Source: Actinomadura sp. K4S16 (GTDB taxonomy: Bacteria; Actinomycetota; Actinomycetes; Streptosporangiales; Streptosporangiaceae). From it: a stretch of 64,000 bases of DNA. Of this stretch, positions 8,951 to 17,508 are shown piece after piece. Made by a program: the position numbers and the translations under genes. Every line of letters begins with the position of its first letter. Position 1 is the stretch's first letter. The stretch covers positions 558,001 to 622,000 of the forward strand of contig NZ_BDDE01000013.1 of the NCBI RefSeq assembly GCF_008327685.1, read 5' to 3'. Below the pieces are notes generated by a model, which was not told the DNA's origin, searched no databases, and saw nothing but the letters and a program-made list of their open reading frames with translations.

Positions 8951-9558
8951 GGGAGGGCCTCGTCAGCCTCCTGGAGTCGCACGACTTCGAGATCGCGGCG
9001 GCCGTCGACAACGGGCCGTCCCTGCTGAAGGCACTGCTCGACCACCGCCCGGACGTGGCGGTGGTCGACGTGCGCCTGCCCCCCTCCTTCACCGACGAGG
9101 GCCTCCAGGCGGCGCTGGAGGCGCGGCGGCAGGTCCCGGGCCTGCCCGTCCTCGTGCTGTCGCAGTACGTCGAGCAGCTCTACGCCCGCGAGCTGCTCGC
9201 CGACGGCACCGGCGCGATCGGCTACCTGCTCAAGGACCGGGTGTTCGACGCGGCGCAGTTCGTGGACGCGGTCCGCCGGGTCGCCGCGGGCGGCACCGCG
9301 ATGGACCCCGAGGTCATCTCCCGGCTCGTCGCCCGCAACACCCGCGACACCCCCCTGGGGCGCCTCACCCCGCGCGAGACCGAGGTCCTGGAGCTGATGG
9401 CGCAGGGCCGCTCCAATGCGGCGATCGCGGAGCGGCTCTTCGTCACCGAGCGCGCGGTCACCAAGCACACCGCGAACATCTTCGCCAAGCTCGACCTCCC
9501 CGTCACCGGCGACGACAACCGGCGCGTCCTCGCCGTCCTGGCCTACCTGAACCGCTAA
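8914..9558 (+). CDS. NarL/LuxR-family response regulator
   Basis: A 214-residue partner of the preceding kinase. The receiver domain has the acidic pair LAEDLALL, phospho-acceptor VVDVRLPPS and LLKDRV (conserved Lys). The C-terminal LuxR HTH reads LTPRETEVLELMAQGRSNAA...VTERAVTKHTANIFAKL. The start is a TTG at 8914, inside the kinase gene, with GGAG six bases upstream; this is the only start that keeps the beta-1 strand (LRVVLAED) intact. The gene is translationally coupled to the kinase. The 53-bp tandem repeat begins 2 bp after the stop codon. Confidence 0.9.
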   Translation: MRVVLAEDLALLREGLVSLLESHDFEIAAAVDNGPSLLKALLDHRPDVAVVDVRLPPSFTDEGLQAALEARRQVPGLPVLVLSQYVEQLYARELLADGTGAIGYLLKDRVFDAAQFVDAVRRVAAGGTAMDPEVISRLVARNTRDTPLGRLTPRETEVLELMAQGRSNAAIAERLFVTERAVTKHTANIFAKLDLPVTGDDNRRVLAVLAYLNR

Positions 9559-9560
9559 AA

Positions 9561-9860
9561 CCGAGCGGAGCGAGCCGGGGGGCGTGGGGGGTCGCCCCCC
9601 CACAGACTGCACAGCCGAGCGGAGCGAGCCGGGGGGCGTGGGGGGTCGCCCCCCACAGACTGCACAGCCGAGCGGAGCGAGCCGGGGGGTGTGGGGGGTC
9701 GCCCCCCACAGACTGCACAGCCGAGCGGAGCGAGCCGGGGGGTGTGGGGGGTCGCCCCCACAGGCTGCACAGGCCAGCGGAGCCGGCCGGGGATGTGGGG
9801 GGTGTCCCCCACAGGGTGCACGGGAGTGTGGGGGATCGTCCCCGGCAGGCCGCATAGTCG
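9561..9860. repeat. 53-bp GC-rich tandem repeat with internal hairpins
   Basis: Four near-identical units start at 9561, 9615, 9668 and 9721, followed by two degenerate copies to about 9860. Each unit opens CCGAGCGGAGCGAGCCGGGG, carries the hairpin TGTGGGGGG-TCG-CCCCCCACA, and closes with CAGACTGCACAG or a variant. The units differ by a C/T in GGGGGGCGTGG and by one-base slippages in the G or C runs. The array starts 2 bp after the response regulator stop. A related single copy lies inside the polyketide synthase gene at 42517-42547. It looks like a REP/BIME-type dispersed element. It has no CRISPR organisation. Confidence 0.85.
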
Positions 9861-9933
9861 TGGCGTCGGGTCGTTCCTTCCGGGGCGCGGCGGTGGCATA
9901 GTCTCCCCCGCGAGCAGGCCCGGGGAGGGCGTG

Positions 9934-10821
9934 ATGACGGTGATTCTCGTTCTGCTGTGCCTGGCGATCGCCGGGCGGGAGCTGTACCTGGCGTTCGAGC
10001 GCGGGCGGACGCCGGGCGCCCCCGAGATCGCCGACATCCGCACGCAGCTCCGCGCCCTCAAGGGCACCCGCGACGAGCTGGCGGAGTTCCGCGCGTCCCA
10101 GCGCGAGCGGCTCGACGGGCTCGCCGCCGACCAGGAGCGCGACCGCGCGGCGCTGGAGGAGACCGACGCCCGGATCCGCTCGCTCGTCACGCAGATCAAC
10201 GACCGGCTGGTACCGGACGTGAGCGGGCGGCTGAAGGAGCATCGGGACGCGGCCGAGGAGCAGCGCGCGGCCGTGGAGCGGCTGGCCGCCGAGACGGCCG
10301 AGCTCCGCAGGCACCTCGTCGGGCGGCTCGACCAGGCCGTCGCCGCGTCCCTCGGCGCCGACCCCGCCGACCTGGCCTCCGGGGCCCTCACCGTCGTCCC
10401 GGCCGGAGACCGGCCGGCGCTGACCGGCCCGTTCGAGCGGTTCGCCGGACACCACGGGCTGCGCGTCGAGCTGACCGACGGGGACCGCTACTACCTGTCC
10501 GGACGCAGCCCGCGCGCCCTGGAACGCGACTTCATCGACCTGGTGGCCGCGCTCCGCGAGCACTGCGTGGACTCCACCGGCCCGGCGCGGACCCTGCTGG
10601 GCGCGCTCCGCGACGTCGACCGGGGCGGCGCGCGGATCGGGCCGCTCCTCGTGGTGCGGACGCCGGAGTCGCTGGTGTGCGGGGTGCTGCCGCTCGCCGA
10701 GCTGCGCCGCCCCGACACCGCCGGGCTGCTCGACGACCCGGACGCCGCCGCCGGGCGCCTGCACCGCCTCCCCGAGGGACGGTTTTGCGACGTGTCGGCC
10801 TGGCCCGCGCTGAACGCCTAG
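9934..10821 (+). CDS. Conserved hypothetical protein with N-terminal membrane helix and coiled coil
   Basis: A 295-residue protein of unknown function. Residues 2-14 (TVILVLLCLAIAG) form a short hydrophobic helix. Residues about 35-145 are heptad-rich and strongly charged (QLRALKGTRDELAEF..., DQERDRAALEETDARIRSL), predicting a coiled coil. A globular alpha/beta C-terminal domain follows (residues about 150-295). The ATG at 9934 is preceded by GGGGAGGGC. The gene stands alone after the repeat array and ends 17 bp before the convergent crotonase. I do not recognise a family with a known role. Confidence 0.75.
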   Translation: MTVILVLLCLAIAGRELYLAFERGRTPGAPEIADIRTQLRALKGTRDELAEFRASQRERLDGLAADQERDRAALEETDARIRSLVTQINDRLVPDVSGRLKEHRDAAEEQRAAVERLAAETAELRRHLVGRLDQAVAASLGADPADLASGALTVVPAGDRPALTGPFERFAGHHGLRVELTDGDRYYLSGRSPRALERDFIDLVAALREHCVDSTGPARTLLGALRDVDRGGARIGPLLVVRTPESLVCGVLPLAELRRPDTAGLLDDPDAAAGRLHRLPEGRFCDVSAWPALNA

Positions 10822-10838
10822 ACCTCGGCGCCCGCGCG

Positions 10839-11612
10839 TCACCGCAGGGGCGCCGTCCAGGGGAACTCGGGCGGGCGGCGTTCGAGGAACGCGGCGATGC
10901 CCTCCTCGACCTCGCCGCTGGCGGCGACCTCGGCGAGCCACCGCTGCGTCATCTCCTGCACCGGGCCGGCGGCGACGATGGCGTCCACGATGTCCTTGGT
11001 CGCCTGCTGGGTGAGCAGGGAGCGGGACGCGAGGGTCTCGGTGAACGCGGCGACGCGGTCGTGCAGGCCGCCCGCGGGGACGACCTCGTCCAGCAGCCCG
11101 ATGCGCAGGGCGTGCTCAGCGTCCACCAGGTCGGCGGAGTAGAGCAGGTACTTCGCCGCCGACGGGCCCACCAGCCGGACGAGCCGCGCCGTCGCGGCGG
11201 CCGGGTAGACGATGCCGAGCCGGGCCGGGGTGATCCCGAACCGCGCGTCCGGCTCCGCGAACCGCAGGTCGCAGGCGGCCGCGAGCTGGCAGCCGCCGCC
11301 CACGCAGTACCCCTCGATCGCGGCGAGCGTCGGCTTGCGGAACGCGGCGAGCGCCCGCTCGGCGACCGTCGACAGGTGCGAGTCGTCGTCGCGGTGGATG
11401 TCGTCCAGCTCGGAGATGTCGGCGCCCGCGCAGAAGTTCCCGCCCGCGCCCGTCAGCACCACGACCCGGACGGCGGGGTCGGCGGCGAACCCGTCCAGGA
11501 TGCCGGGCAGCGCCCGCCACATGTCCGCCGACATGGCGTTCCGCTTGGCCGGCCGGTCGATCACGACCGTCCCGACGCCCCCGGCGACCTCGAACCGCAG
11601 CCCCTCGCCCAT
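10839..11612 (-). CDS. Enoyl-CoA hydratase/isomerase (crotonase) family protein
   Basis: A 257-residue crotonase-fold protein acting on an acyl-CoA thioester. The oxyanion-hole segments NFCAGADISEL and GYCVGGGCQLAAACDLRFA are conserved. The segment that in classical hydratases reads PE-x-x-LG here reads ITPARLGIVYP, so the first catalytic Glu is replaced by Ala. The reaction may therefore not be hydration, and isomerase, hydrolase or decarboxylase activity is possible. The start ATG at 11612 follows GAGGGAGGACG. It is a single gene; the substrate is not inferable. Confidence 0.85.
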   Translation of the reverse strand: MGEGLRFEVAGGVGTVVIDRPAKRNAMSADMWRALPGILDGFAADPAVRVVVLTGAGGNFCAGADISELDDIHRDDDSHLSTVAERALAAFRKPTLAAIEGYCVGGGCQLAAACDLRFAEPDARFGITPARLGIVYPAAATARLVRLVGPSAAKYLLYSADLVDAEHALRIGLLDEVVPAGGLHDRVAAFTETLASRSLLTQQATKDIVDAIVAAGPVQEMTQRWLAEVAASGEVEEGIAAFLERRPPEFPWTAPLR

Positions 11613-12115
11613 CGTCCTCCCTCACCCCTGAGCAGCGCGGCTCATCGTATTCGCCCGCCGTCCGGCACCGGCCACCGGACGGTCACCGGAACCTGGGGGC
11701 CGATCCGGTAGTCATAACCCTCGTCAGCATCGCCACCGATGAGACCGGCGGCGCGGCCGGGGGAAGCCGCGGCGCCGGACGGACGCAGGGGGACATCCGC
11801 ATGAAAGCCGTCACCGAGCTCGGGGAATGCGAAAGCGCCCCCGATTGCTGTACTGTCATGGCAACGTCCTTGGATTCTCACGACTCGCGTCGAGGACGTC
11901 TCTTCCCCGCCCGGGCCATCTGAGCGCCCGGTGACTTTCCGGTCCGGCACGCACGGCGTGCGGGGCCGCCGCACAAGGGAGCCGACGTCAGCCCGGTGAA
12001 CCGAGCTGCATACCTCGCATTCCTCTCGCGTACGCGCCGCGGGTTCCGCCGCCGTACGCGGACTTCGACTCCGGGCGGCGCCGACCACCGCGCGCCCGCC
12101 TGAGAAGGGACCCTC
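11613..12115. other. Long untranslated region upstream of rho
   Basis: About 500 bp without a convincing gene. It contains a 22-codon frame (ATG 11858 to TGA 11923) without a ribosome binding site and several G+C-rich dyads around 11940-11990. TTGCTG at 11845 is a possible -35 element. Rho mRNAs commonly have long leaders used for autoregulation by premature termination, so this may be a regulatory leader; that is inference. Confidence 0.45.
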
Positions 12116-13351
12116 ATGTCCGCCCCCACCCTCGAATCAGAACCCGCCGCGGGCCGCAAGGCCCCCGCCCGCGGCGCGCACGCGGTCTCCGCGCAGAGCG
12201 CCCGCAAGGACGGGCGCCAGCAGGGACGGCGCCCGGCCGACGACGCGCCGACCGTCCCCTTCCAGGGCCTCCTGTCCGTCCAGGACAAGCACGCGTTCGT
12301 CCGCACGTCCGGCTACCTCGCCGGCCCGGACGACGTGCACGTCTCCCTCGCCCAGGTCAAGGCGCACCACCTGCGCCCCGGCGACGTGGTCGCCGGCTTC
12401 GCCAGGGCCCCGAAGCAGGGCCGGGGCGACTCGCCCACCCTCGCCCGCGTCGAGACGGTGAACGGCCTCCCGCCCGCCGAGGCCGCCGGCCGCCCCGAGT
12501 TCGGCGCGCTGACCCCGCTGTTCCCCGAGGAGCGGCTGCGCCTCGACACCGGTCCGCTCGCGACCCGCGTCATCGACCTGGTCGCGCCGATCGGCAAGGG
12601 GCAGCGCGGGCTCATCGTGTCGCCGCCCAAGGTCGGCAAGACGATGGTGCTGCAGGCCGTCGCGAACGCGATCGCGCAGAACAACCCCGAGGTCCACCTG
12701 ATGGTCGTGCTCATCGACGAGCGGCCCGAGGAGGTCACCGACCTGCAGCGGACCGTGCAGGGCGAGGTGATCCACTCGACCTTCGACCGTCCCGCGCGCG
12801 ACCACACCGCGCTCGCCGAGCTCGCCGTGGAGCGGGCCAAGCGCCTCGTCGAGCAGGGCCACGACGTCGTCATGCTGCTCGACTCCATCACCCGGCTCGG
12901 CCGCGCCTACAACCTCGCGGCGCCCTCCAGCAGCCGCATCCTCGCCGGCGGCGTCGCGACGACCGCGATCTACCCGCCGAAGAAGTTCTTCGGCGCCGCC
13001 CGCAACATCGAGAACGGCGGCTCGCTCACCATCCTCGCCACCGCGCTGGTGGAGACGGGGTCCCGCATGGACGACGTCTTCTTCGAGGAGTACAAGGGCA
13101 CCGGCAACATGGAGCTGAAGCTCGACCGGAGCCTCGCCGACCGCCGCGTCTTCCCCGCCGTCGACATCGAGGCGTCCGGCACGCGCCGCGACGAGCTGCT
13201 GATGTCCCCCGAGGAGCTCGCCCTCTCCTGGCGCCTGCGCCGCGCCCTCCAGGGCCTGGACAAGCAGCAGGCCGTCGAGCAGCTCCTGGAGAAGATGAAG
13301 GGCACCTCCTCCAACGCCGAGTTCCTGCTCCGCCTCCAGCAGACCACCTGA
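12116..13351 (+). CDS. rho: Transcription termination factor Rho, short form
   Basis: A 411-residue hexameric RNA-dependent ATPase. It has a cold-shock-like RNA-binding domain (VPFQGLLSVQDKHAFVRTSG to about residue 115), Walker A SPPKVGKT near residue 177, VLIDERPEEVTDLQR, Walker B/LLDSITRLGRAYN, and the R-loop KGTGNMELKLDRSLADRRVFP. It lacks the N-terminal helical Rho_N domain and the long Arg/Asp-rich insertion usual in the main actinobacterial Rho (commonly 600-700 residues), so this may be a second, streamlined Rho. GAAGGGACCCTC precedes the ATG. Only 3 bp separate its stop from the convergent kinase stop. Confidence 0.9.
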   Translation: MSAPTLESEPAAGRKAPARGAHAVSAQSARKDGRQQGRRPADDAPTVPFQGLLSVQDKHAFVRTSGYLAGPDDVHVSLAQVKAHHLRPGDVVAGFARAPKQGRGDSPTLARVETVNGLPPAEAAGRPEFGALTPLFPEERLRLDTGPLATRVIDLVAPIGKGQRGLIVSPPKVGKTMVLQAVANAIAQNNPEVHLMVVLIDERPEEVTDLQRTVQGEVIHSTFDRPARDHTALAELAVERAKRLVEQGHDVVMLLDSITRLGRAYNLAAPSSSRILAGGVATTAIYPPKKFFGAARNIENGGSLTILATALVETGSRMDDVFFEEYKGTGNMELKLDRSLADRRVFPAVDIEASGTRRDELLMSPEELALSWRLRRALQGLDKQQAVEQLLEKMKGTSSNAEFLLRLQQTT

Positions 13352-13354
13352 CCG

Positions 13355-14986
13355 CTAGCCGCGCTTCTCCGGCCTGAAGGACTTGAGGATCTTGTCGTAG
13401 AGGCGCTGGCCCGGCGTCCACTCCGGGTCGGGCGCGTGGAAGCAGAACTCGTAGCCCGCCGCGCGGCCGCACAGCACGTGCCGGACGGCGTCGTGCCCTC
13501 CGTCCCGCCAGGTGAACTCCCATTCGGCGGCGCCGTCGACGACCTCGGGCACCGGCTCCAGTCGCAGCCGCCGGTAGCCGGGATAGCGGTGCTCCTTCAC
13601 CGCGCCGCGCTCCTCGGCGCGCAGCCCGGCCAGCGGGTCGCCGGGAGCCGGGGCGATGCGCAGCCCCCGTCCGGTCTCGGCGTCCTTCCAGGTCATCACG
13701 CTGCCGCGCCGCTCGGCCTGCCAGCCCGCCGGCACCCGCACCGAGTACGCGCCCGCCTCGTGGTACCGCGCCGTCTTCATCGACACGCCCGCCGCCGGAC
13801 GCAGCGCGACCGAGTCGCCCTTGCCGATCGACGTCCACCGGGCCGTCCAGGTGCCCGCGCCCGCCGCGAGCGCCGCGAGCAGCGCCACGCTGACGACCGC
13901 CCCCGGGCGCAGCCGGCGCGACGGCAGCGCCGGGACGCGCCACCGCGCCTGCCGCGAACCGCACGGCGGGCTGCCGGACGGACCGCCGCCGCGCAGCGTC
14001 CACGGGACGCGCGGCCCGCGCCGGACGGGCGCGCCCGACGCCTCCCTCGGCACCCGGGAGCCGCCGAGCGCCCGCGAAGCGCGCCGCGGCACGACCCGGT
14101 GCGCGGAGAAACGGCGGGAATGCGGCACCGGGGCCCTGGTGAAACCGGGTTCCGGAAGGGTTCCGATGAGCTTTTGCAGCAATTCCGCGGTGGCCTCGGC
14201 CGTCAATCTGTCCTCCGGCCGCTGCCGCAGGAGCCCTTCGATGACCGGGGTCAGCGGTCCGGCCCGGACCGGGCGCGCGTAGTCGCCCAAGAGGACCGCC
14301 ACCATCGACGCCAGGGCGTGGCAGCGCAGGAACGGCGAGAAGCCCTCGACCGCCGTGTAGAGCGTCGCGCCGAGGGACCACAGGTCGGACGCCTCCACGC
14401 TCGGCAGGCCGTTCACCCGCTCCGGCGGGAGGTACGCGGGCGAGCCCTCGATGCCCGCGAGCAGCGTGTCGGCGGGCTGCGGCCCCTTGCCGGTGTGGAC
14501 GGCGAGGCCGAAGTCGCCGAGGAGGACCCGCCCGTCGTCGCAGATCAGGACGTTGCTGGGCTTGACGTCGCGGTGCAGGATGCCCGCCGCGTGCGACGCG
14601 CGGAGCACCGACAGGACCGCCGCGCCGATCTCCGCCGTCCGGCGCACCCCGAGCGGGCCGTCCTCCGTGACCAGCCTGTGCAGGGAGCACGCCTCCAGGA
14701 ACTCCATGACGATCCAGGGGCGGCCGTCCTCGATGATGAGGTCGTGCACGGCGACGACGCCGGGATGCCGGAGCGCGGCCGTCGCGCGGGCCTCGCAGAG
14801 CAGGCGCCTGCACATCACCCTGCGTTCGCCCTCGGTGATGCGCGGGGGAAGGTGGACCTCCTTGACCGCGACGTCCCGGTCAAGCATTTCGTCATACGCC
14901 CGCCAAACGGTGCCCATACCGCCTCTGCCGACGACAGAGAGCAGGCGATACCGTCGCGCGAGCGGTATCAGCCGATCCCCACTCAT
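13355..14986 (-). CDS. Membrane Ser/Thr protein kinase (PknB-like catalytic domain)
   Basis: About 543 residues. The kinase domain covers residues 12-270: P-loop VVGRGGMGTVW, VAVKEV (Lys42), HRDVKPSNVL (Asp140), DFGLAVH and the APE-like LPPERV. A basic juxtamembrane stretch follows, then one transmembrane helix (about 362-379) and a 160-residue extracellular domain with WKDAETGRGLRI and LYDKILKSF, without PASTA repeats. The start at 14986 (MSGDRL) places the kinase fold at the N-terminus; an in-frame GTG at 15019 adds 11 residues and neither has a good ribosome site. The stimulus is unknown. Confidence 0.88.
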   Translation of the reverse strand: MSGDRLIPLARRYRLLSVVGRGGMGTVWRAYDEMLDRDVAVKEVHLPPRITEGERRVMCRRLLCEARATAALRHPGVVAVHDLIIEDGRPWIVMEFLEACSLHRLVTEDGPLGVRRTAEIGAAVLSVLRASHAAGILHRDVKPSNVLICDDGRVLLGDFGLAVHTGKGPQPADTLLAGIEGSPAYLPPERVNGLPSVEASDLWSLGATLYTAVEGFSPFLRCHALASMVAVLLGDYARPVRAGPLTPVIEGLLRQRPEDRLTAEATAELLQKLIGTLPEPGFTRAPVPHSRRFSAHRVVPRRASRALGGSRVPREASGAPVRRGPRVPWTLRGGGPSGSPPCGSRQARWRVPALPSRRLRPGAVVSVALLAALAAGAGTWTARWTSIGKGDSVALRPAAGVSMKTARYHEAGAYSVRVPAGWQAERRGSVMTWKDAETGRGLRIAPAPGDPLAGLRAEERGAVKEHRYPGYRRLRLEPVPEVVDGAAEWEFTWRDGGHDAVRHVLCGRAAGYEFCFHAPDPEWTPGQRLYDKILKSFRPEKRG

Positions 14987-15095
14987 GGGCGGGTAATCGC
15001 CGGAACGTGCCCAAGGCACGCTCCCACGGCATCAATTGATTTTTGACTGGCGTCCGCCGAGGAAAATGCGCCCGAGCGTGGTAATGACCATACAG

Positions 15096-15107
15096 GGTAA
15101 CGTTACC
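15096..15107. promoter_or_regulatory. Perfect palindrome GGTAACGTTACC between kinase and fadD genes
   Basis: A 12-bp perfect palindrome, 110 bp upstream of the kinase start and 7 bp after the end of the upstream acyl-CoA synthetase gene, both on the minus strand. It is AT-richer than its surroundings and lies where the kinase promoter is expected, so it may be an operator. Confidence 0.45.
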
Positions 15108-15113
15108 GGCACG

Positions 15114-16688
15114 CTACGCGAGCAAACTTCTGGCCCACTTGTAATCCGACTTGCCGACGGCGGTTCGCTGTACCTCGTCCACCAGGGTCATCTGCCGCGG
15201 GAGCTTGTAGCCGGCGAGGCGGCCGCGGCAGTACTCGGTCAGCTCCTCGAGCGTCACCGTCGCGCCGGGGCGCGGGGCGACGACGGCGGCGACGCGCTGC
15301 CCGAACCGCTCGTCCGGCAGGCCCACGACGACCGCGTCCTCCACGGCGGGGTGGTCCTTGAGCGCGACCTCGACCTCCTCCGGGTACACCTTCTCGCCGC
15401 CGGTGTTGATCACGAGGGAGCCGCGGCCGAGCAGGGTGATCGTCCCGTCCTCCTCCAGGATCGCGAAGTCGCCGGGGATCGACCAGCGCGTCCCGTCCGG
15501 GGCGGTGAAGAACGTCGACGCGGTCTTCTCGGGGTCGTTGTAGTAGCCGAGCGGGATGTGGCCGCTGCGCGCGAGCCTGCCGATCTCGCCGGGCCGGGCG
15601 ACGTTCAGGTCGTCGTCGAGGACGGTGATGCCCGGCCTCATCATGAACCGGGCCGTCCCCTCCTTGGCGCCGACGGACGGGCCGCACGCGCCGGTCTCCG
15701 ACGCGCCGTAGTTGTCGAGGAACATGATGTTCGGCAGGTGCTCCTGCAGCGCGGCCTTGGCCCCCTCGGTCAGCGGCGCGCCGCCGGACGCGATCGCCAT
15801 CAGCGACGACGTGTCGTGCTCGCCGGAGGCGAGCGCCTTCGCGACCGGCCGCGCCATGACGTCGCCGACCAGCATCATCACGTTCGCCTGCTCCTCGGCG
15901 AGCAGCCGCAGGGCCTTGTCCGCGTCGAACGCGTGGTCGGTGTAGAGGACGACCTTGGCGCCGCTGAACAGGCCCATGAACGCGACCCACTGCCCCGCGC
16001 CGTGCATGACGGGCGCGCAGTCGAGCACGGCCATCGCGGGCTGGTCGGCGTTGGCGGCCAGCTCCTCGGGGCTGCCGATGGGGTCGCCGAGGACGTTCCC
16101 GCCGCCGAGCGCGCCGAAGAAGATGTCCTCGCAGCGCCACTCGACGCCCTTCGGGTAGCCCGTCGTGCCGCCCGTGTACATGATGTAGCGGTCGTCGCCG
16201 GAGCGTTCGGGGAAGTCGTCGTCCGGCGCGGCGGCCGCGAGCGCCTTCTCGTACTCGACCGCGCCGGGGATCTCGGCCTCGGAGCCGTCCTCCAGCACGA
16301 GGACGTGCCGCAGCTCCGGCAGCTCGCCGCGGATCTCCTCGACCTTCTCCAGCAGCGAGCGCTCCCCGACCAGCGCCACCGAGTCGGAGTCGGCCAGGAC
16401 GTGGCGCAGCTCGGCGGCCACGTAGCGGAAGTTCACCGGGATCGGCACCGCGCGGACCTTGAACGCGCCGAGCATCGCCTCGATCCACTCGGCCCGGTTG
16501 TAGGCGAGGATCGCCACGTGCTCGCCCGGCCGGACGCCGGCCTCCGCCAGATGGTGCCCGAACCGGCTCGCCCGCTCGCTGAGCTGCCGGTACGTACGCC
16601 GCTCGTCGCCGGCGACCAGGGCGGGGCGGTCCGGCCCCGCCGCGGCCAGGATCTCGAGCAGGTCGGCCAGGTTGTAGCTTCGCGCCAT
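15114..16688 (-). CDS. Acyl-CoA synthetase (FadD-like)
   Basis: A 524-residue AMP-forming acyl-CoA synthetase. Motifs: MYTGGTTGYPKGVEWR (P-loop), DNYGASETGACGP, GRGSLVINTGGEKVYPEEVE (adenylation hinge) and the C-terminal lysine motif RTAVGKSDYKWA. The A8/A10 style matches actinobacterial FadDs used in fatty acid, sterol or aromatic acid catabolism. The start at 16688 follows GAGGACGTGGC. The long upstream open frame is shadow of sigE. It is transcribed away from sigE, whose promoter region it shares. Confidence 0.92.
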   Translation of the reverse strand: MARSYNLADLLEILAAAGPDRPALVAGDERRTYRQLSERASRFGHHLAEAGVRPGEHVAILAYNRAEWIEAMLGAFKVRAVPIPVNFRYVAAELRHVLADSDSVALVGERSLLEKVEEIRGELPELRHVLVLEDGSEAEIPGAVEYEKALAAAAPDDDFPERSGDDRYIMYTGGTTGYPKGVEWRCEDIFFGALGGGNVLGDPIGSPEELAANADQPAMAVLDCAPVMHGAGQWVAFMGLFSGAKVVLYTDHAFDADKALRLLAEEQANVMMLVGDVMARPVAKALASGEHDTSSLMAIASGGAPLTEGAKAALQEHLPNIMFLDNYGASETGACGPSVGAKEGTARFMMRPGITVLDDDLNVARPGEIGRLARSGHIPLGYYNDPEKTASTFFTAPDGTRWSIPGDFAILEEDGTITLLGRGSLVINTGGEKVYPEEVEVALKDHPAVEDAVVVGLPDERFGQRVAAVVAPRPGATVTLEELTEYCRGRLAGYKLPRQMTLVDEVQRTAVGKSDYKWARSLLA

Positions 16689-16892
16689 GCCACGTCCTCG
16701 CGTGTCGGGGTGGGGACTGCCCCTGATCCTCCATGCGGACGGGCGCCGACTCAATCCTTGTCGACATTCCGTCCAATGAGATGAGTCACATCTCACGCCG
16801 CCTGATCCGGCCACGCGGATGCTTCTTACACGGCTCTTATCTGGGTACCGGCATGCTTGGCCGTAACGATTGAATATCAGACGGGGGTAGTG

Positions 16893-17435
16893 GTGAGCGC
16901 AGGTGCGATGGCGTGGACCCCGCCGACGTGGGATGAGATCGTCAGCGAGCACTCGACCAGGGTGTTCCGGCTGGCGTACCGGCTGACGGGCAACCGCCAC
17001 GACGCCGAGGACCTGACCCAGGACGTCTTCATCCGGGTGTTCCGCTCCCTGTCCTCCTACAGCCCCGGCACGTTCGAGGGCTGGCTGCACCGGATCACGA
17101 CGAACCTGTTCCTCGACCGCGCCCGCCGCAAGCAGCGCATCCGGTTCGACTCCCTCGGCGACGAGGCCGCCGAGCGCCTGCAGGGCCGCGAGCCGGGCCC
17201 CGCGCAGGCCTACGACGAGCGGCACCTCGACCACGACATCCAGAAGGCGCTGGACGGCCTCGCCCCCGAGTACCGCGCCGCCGTCGTGCTGTGCGACATC
17301 GAGGGCCTGTCGTACGAGGAGATCGCCGCGACGCTGAACGTCAAGCTCGGCACCGTCCGCTCCCGCATCCACCGCGGCCGCGCCCAGCTGCGCGCCGCTC
17401 TGGAGCACCGCCGCCCCGCCGAGTGCACGCAGTGA
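16893..17435 (+). CDS. sigE: ECF RNA polymerase sigma factor SigE
   Basis: An extracytoplasmic-function sigma factor of about 180 residues. Region 2 reads VFRLAYRLTGNRHDAEDLTQDVFIRVFRSL and TFEGWLHRITTNLFLDRARR; region 4 reads LAPEYRAAVVLCDIEGLSYEEIAATLNVKLGTVRSRIHRGR. This strongly resembles the conserved SigE of mycobacteria and Streptomyces, which controls cell-envelope stress genes. The start is uncertain: GTG 16893 is chosen, with ATG 16908 and TTG 16857 as alternatives, none with a strong ribosome site. In mycobacteria an anti-sigma gene (rseA) lies directly downstream; here an alpha/beta hydrolase follows. Confidence 0.9.
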   Translation: MSAGAMAWTPPTWDEIVSEHSTRVFRLAYRLTGNRHDAEDLTQDVFIRVFRSLSSYSPGTFEGWLHRITTNLFLDRARRKQRIRFDSLGDEAAERLQGREPGPAQAYDERHLDHDIQKALDGLAPEYRAAVVLCDIEGLSYEEIAATLNVKLGTVRSRIHRGRAQLRAALEHRRPAECTQ

Positions 17436-17508
17436 CGGCTGCGCACGGCGACGAGCGAGCCCGGCGAGAGCGAGCACGGCGTCCCTGTGCGCGTGACGAG
17501 CGTCACTA

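Noticed and set aside
9561..9860. CRISPR array
   Set aside because: Units are abutting with no unique spacers, and there are no cas genes; it is a tandem repeat.
11858..11923. 22-codon leader peptide upstream of rho
   Set aside because: No ribosome binding site, and the nearest -10-like box (TACTGT, 11851) would start transcription after the ATG; no attenuator-like codon run.
15036..16784. Long plus-strand frame opposite the acyl-CoA synthetase
   Set aside because: Low-complexity shadow (LGDVAEV-type repeats); the minus strand holds all adenylate-forming motifs.
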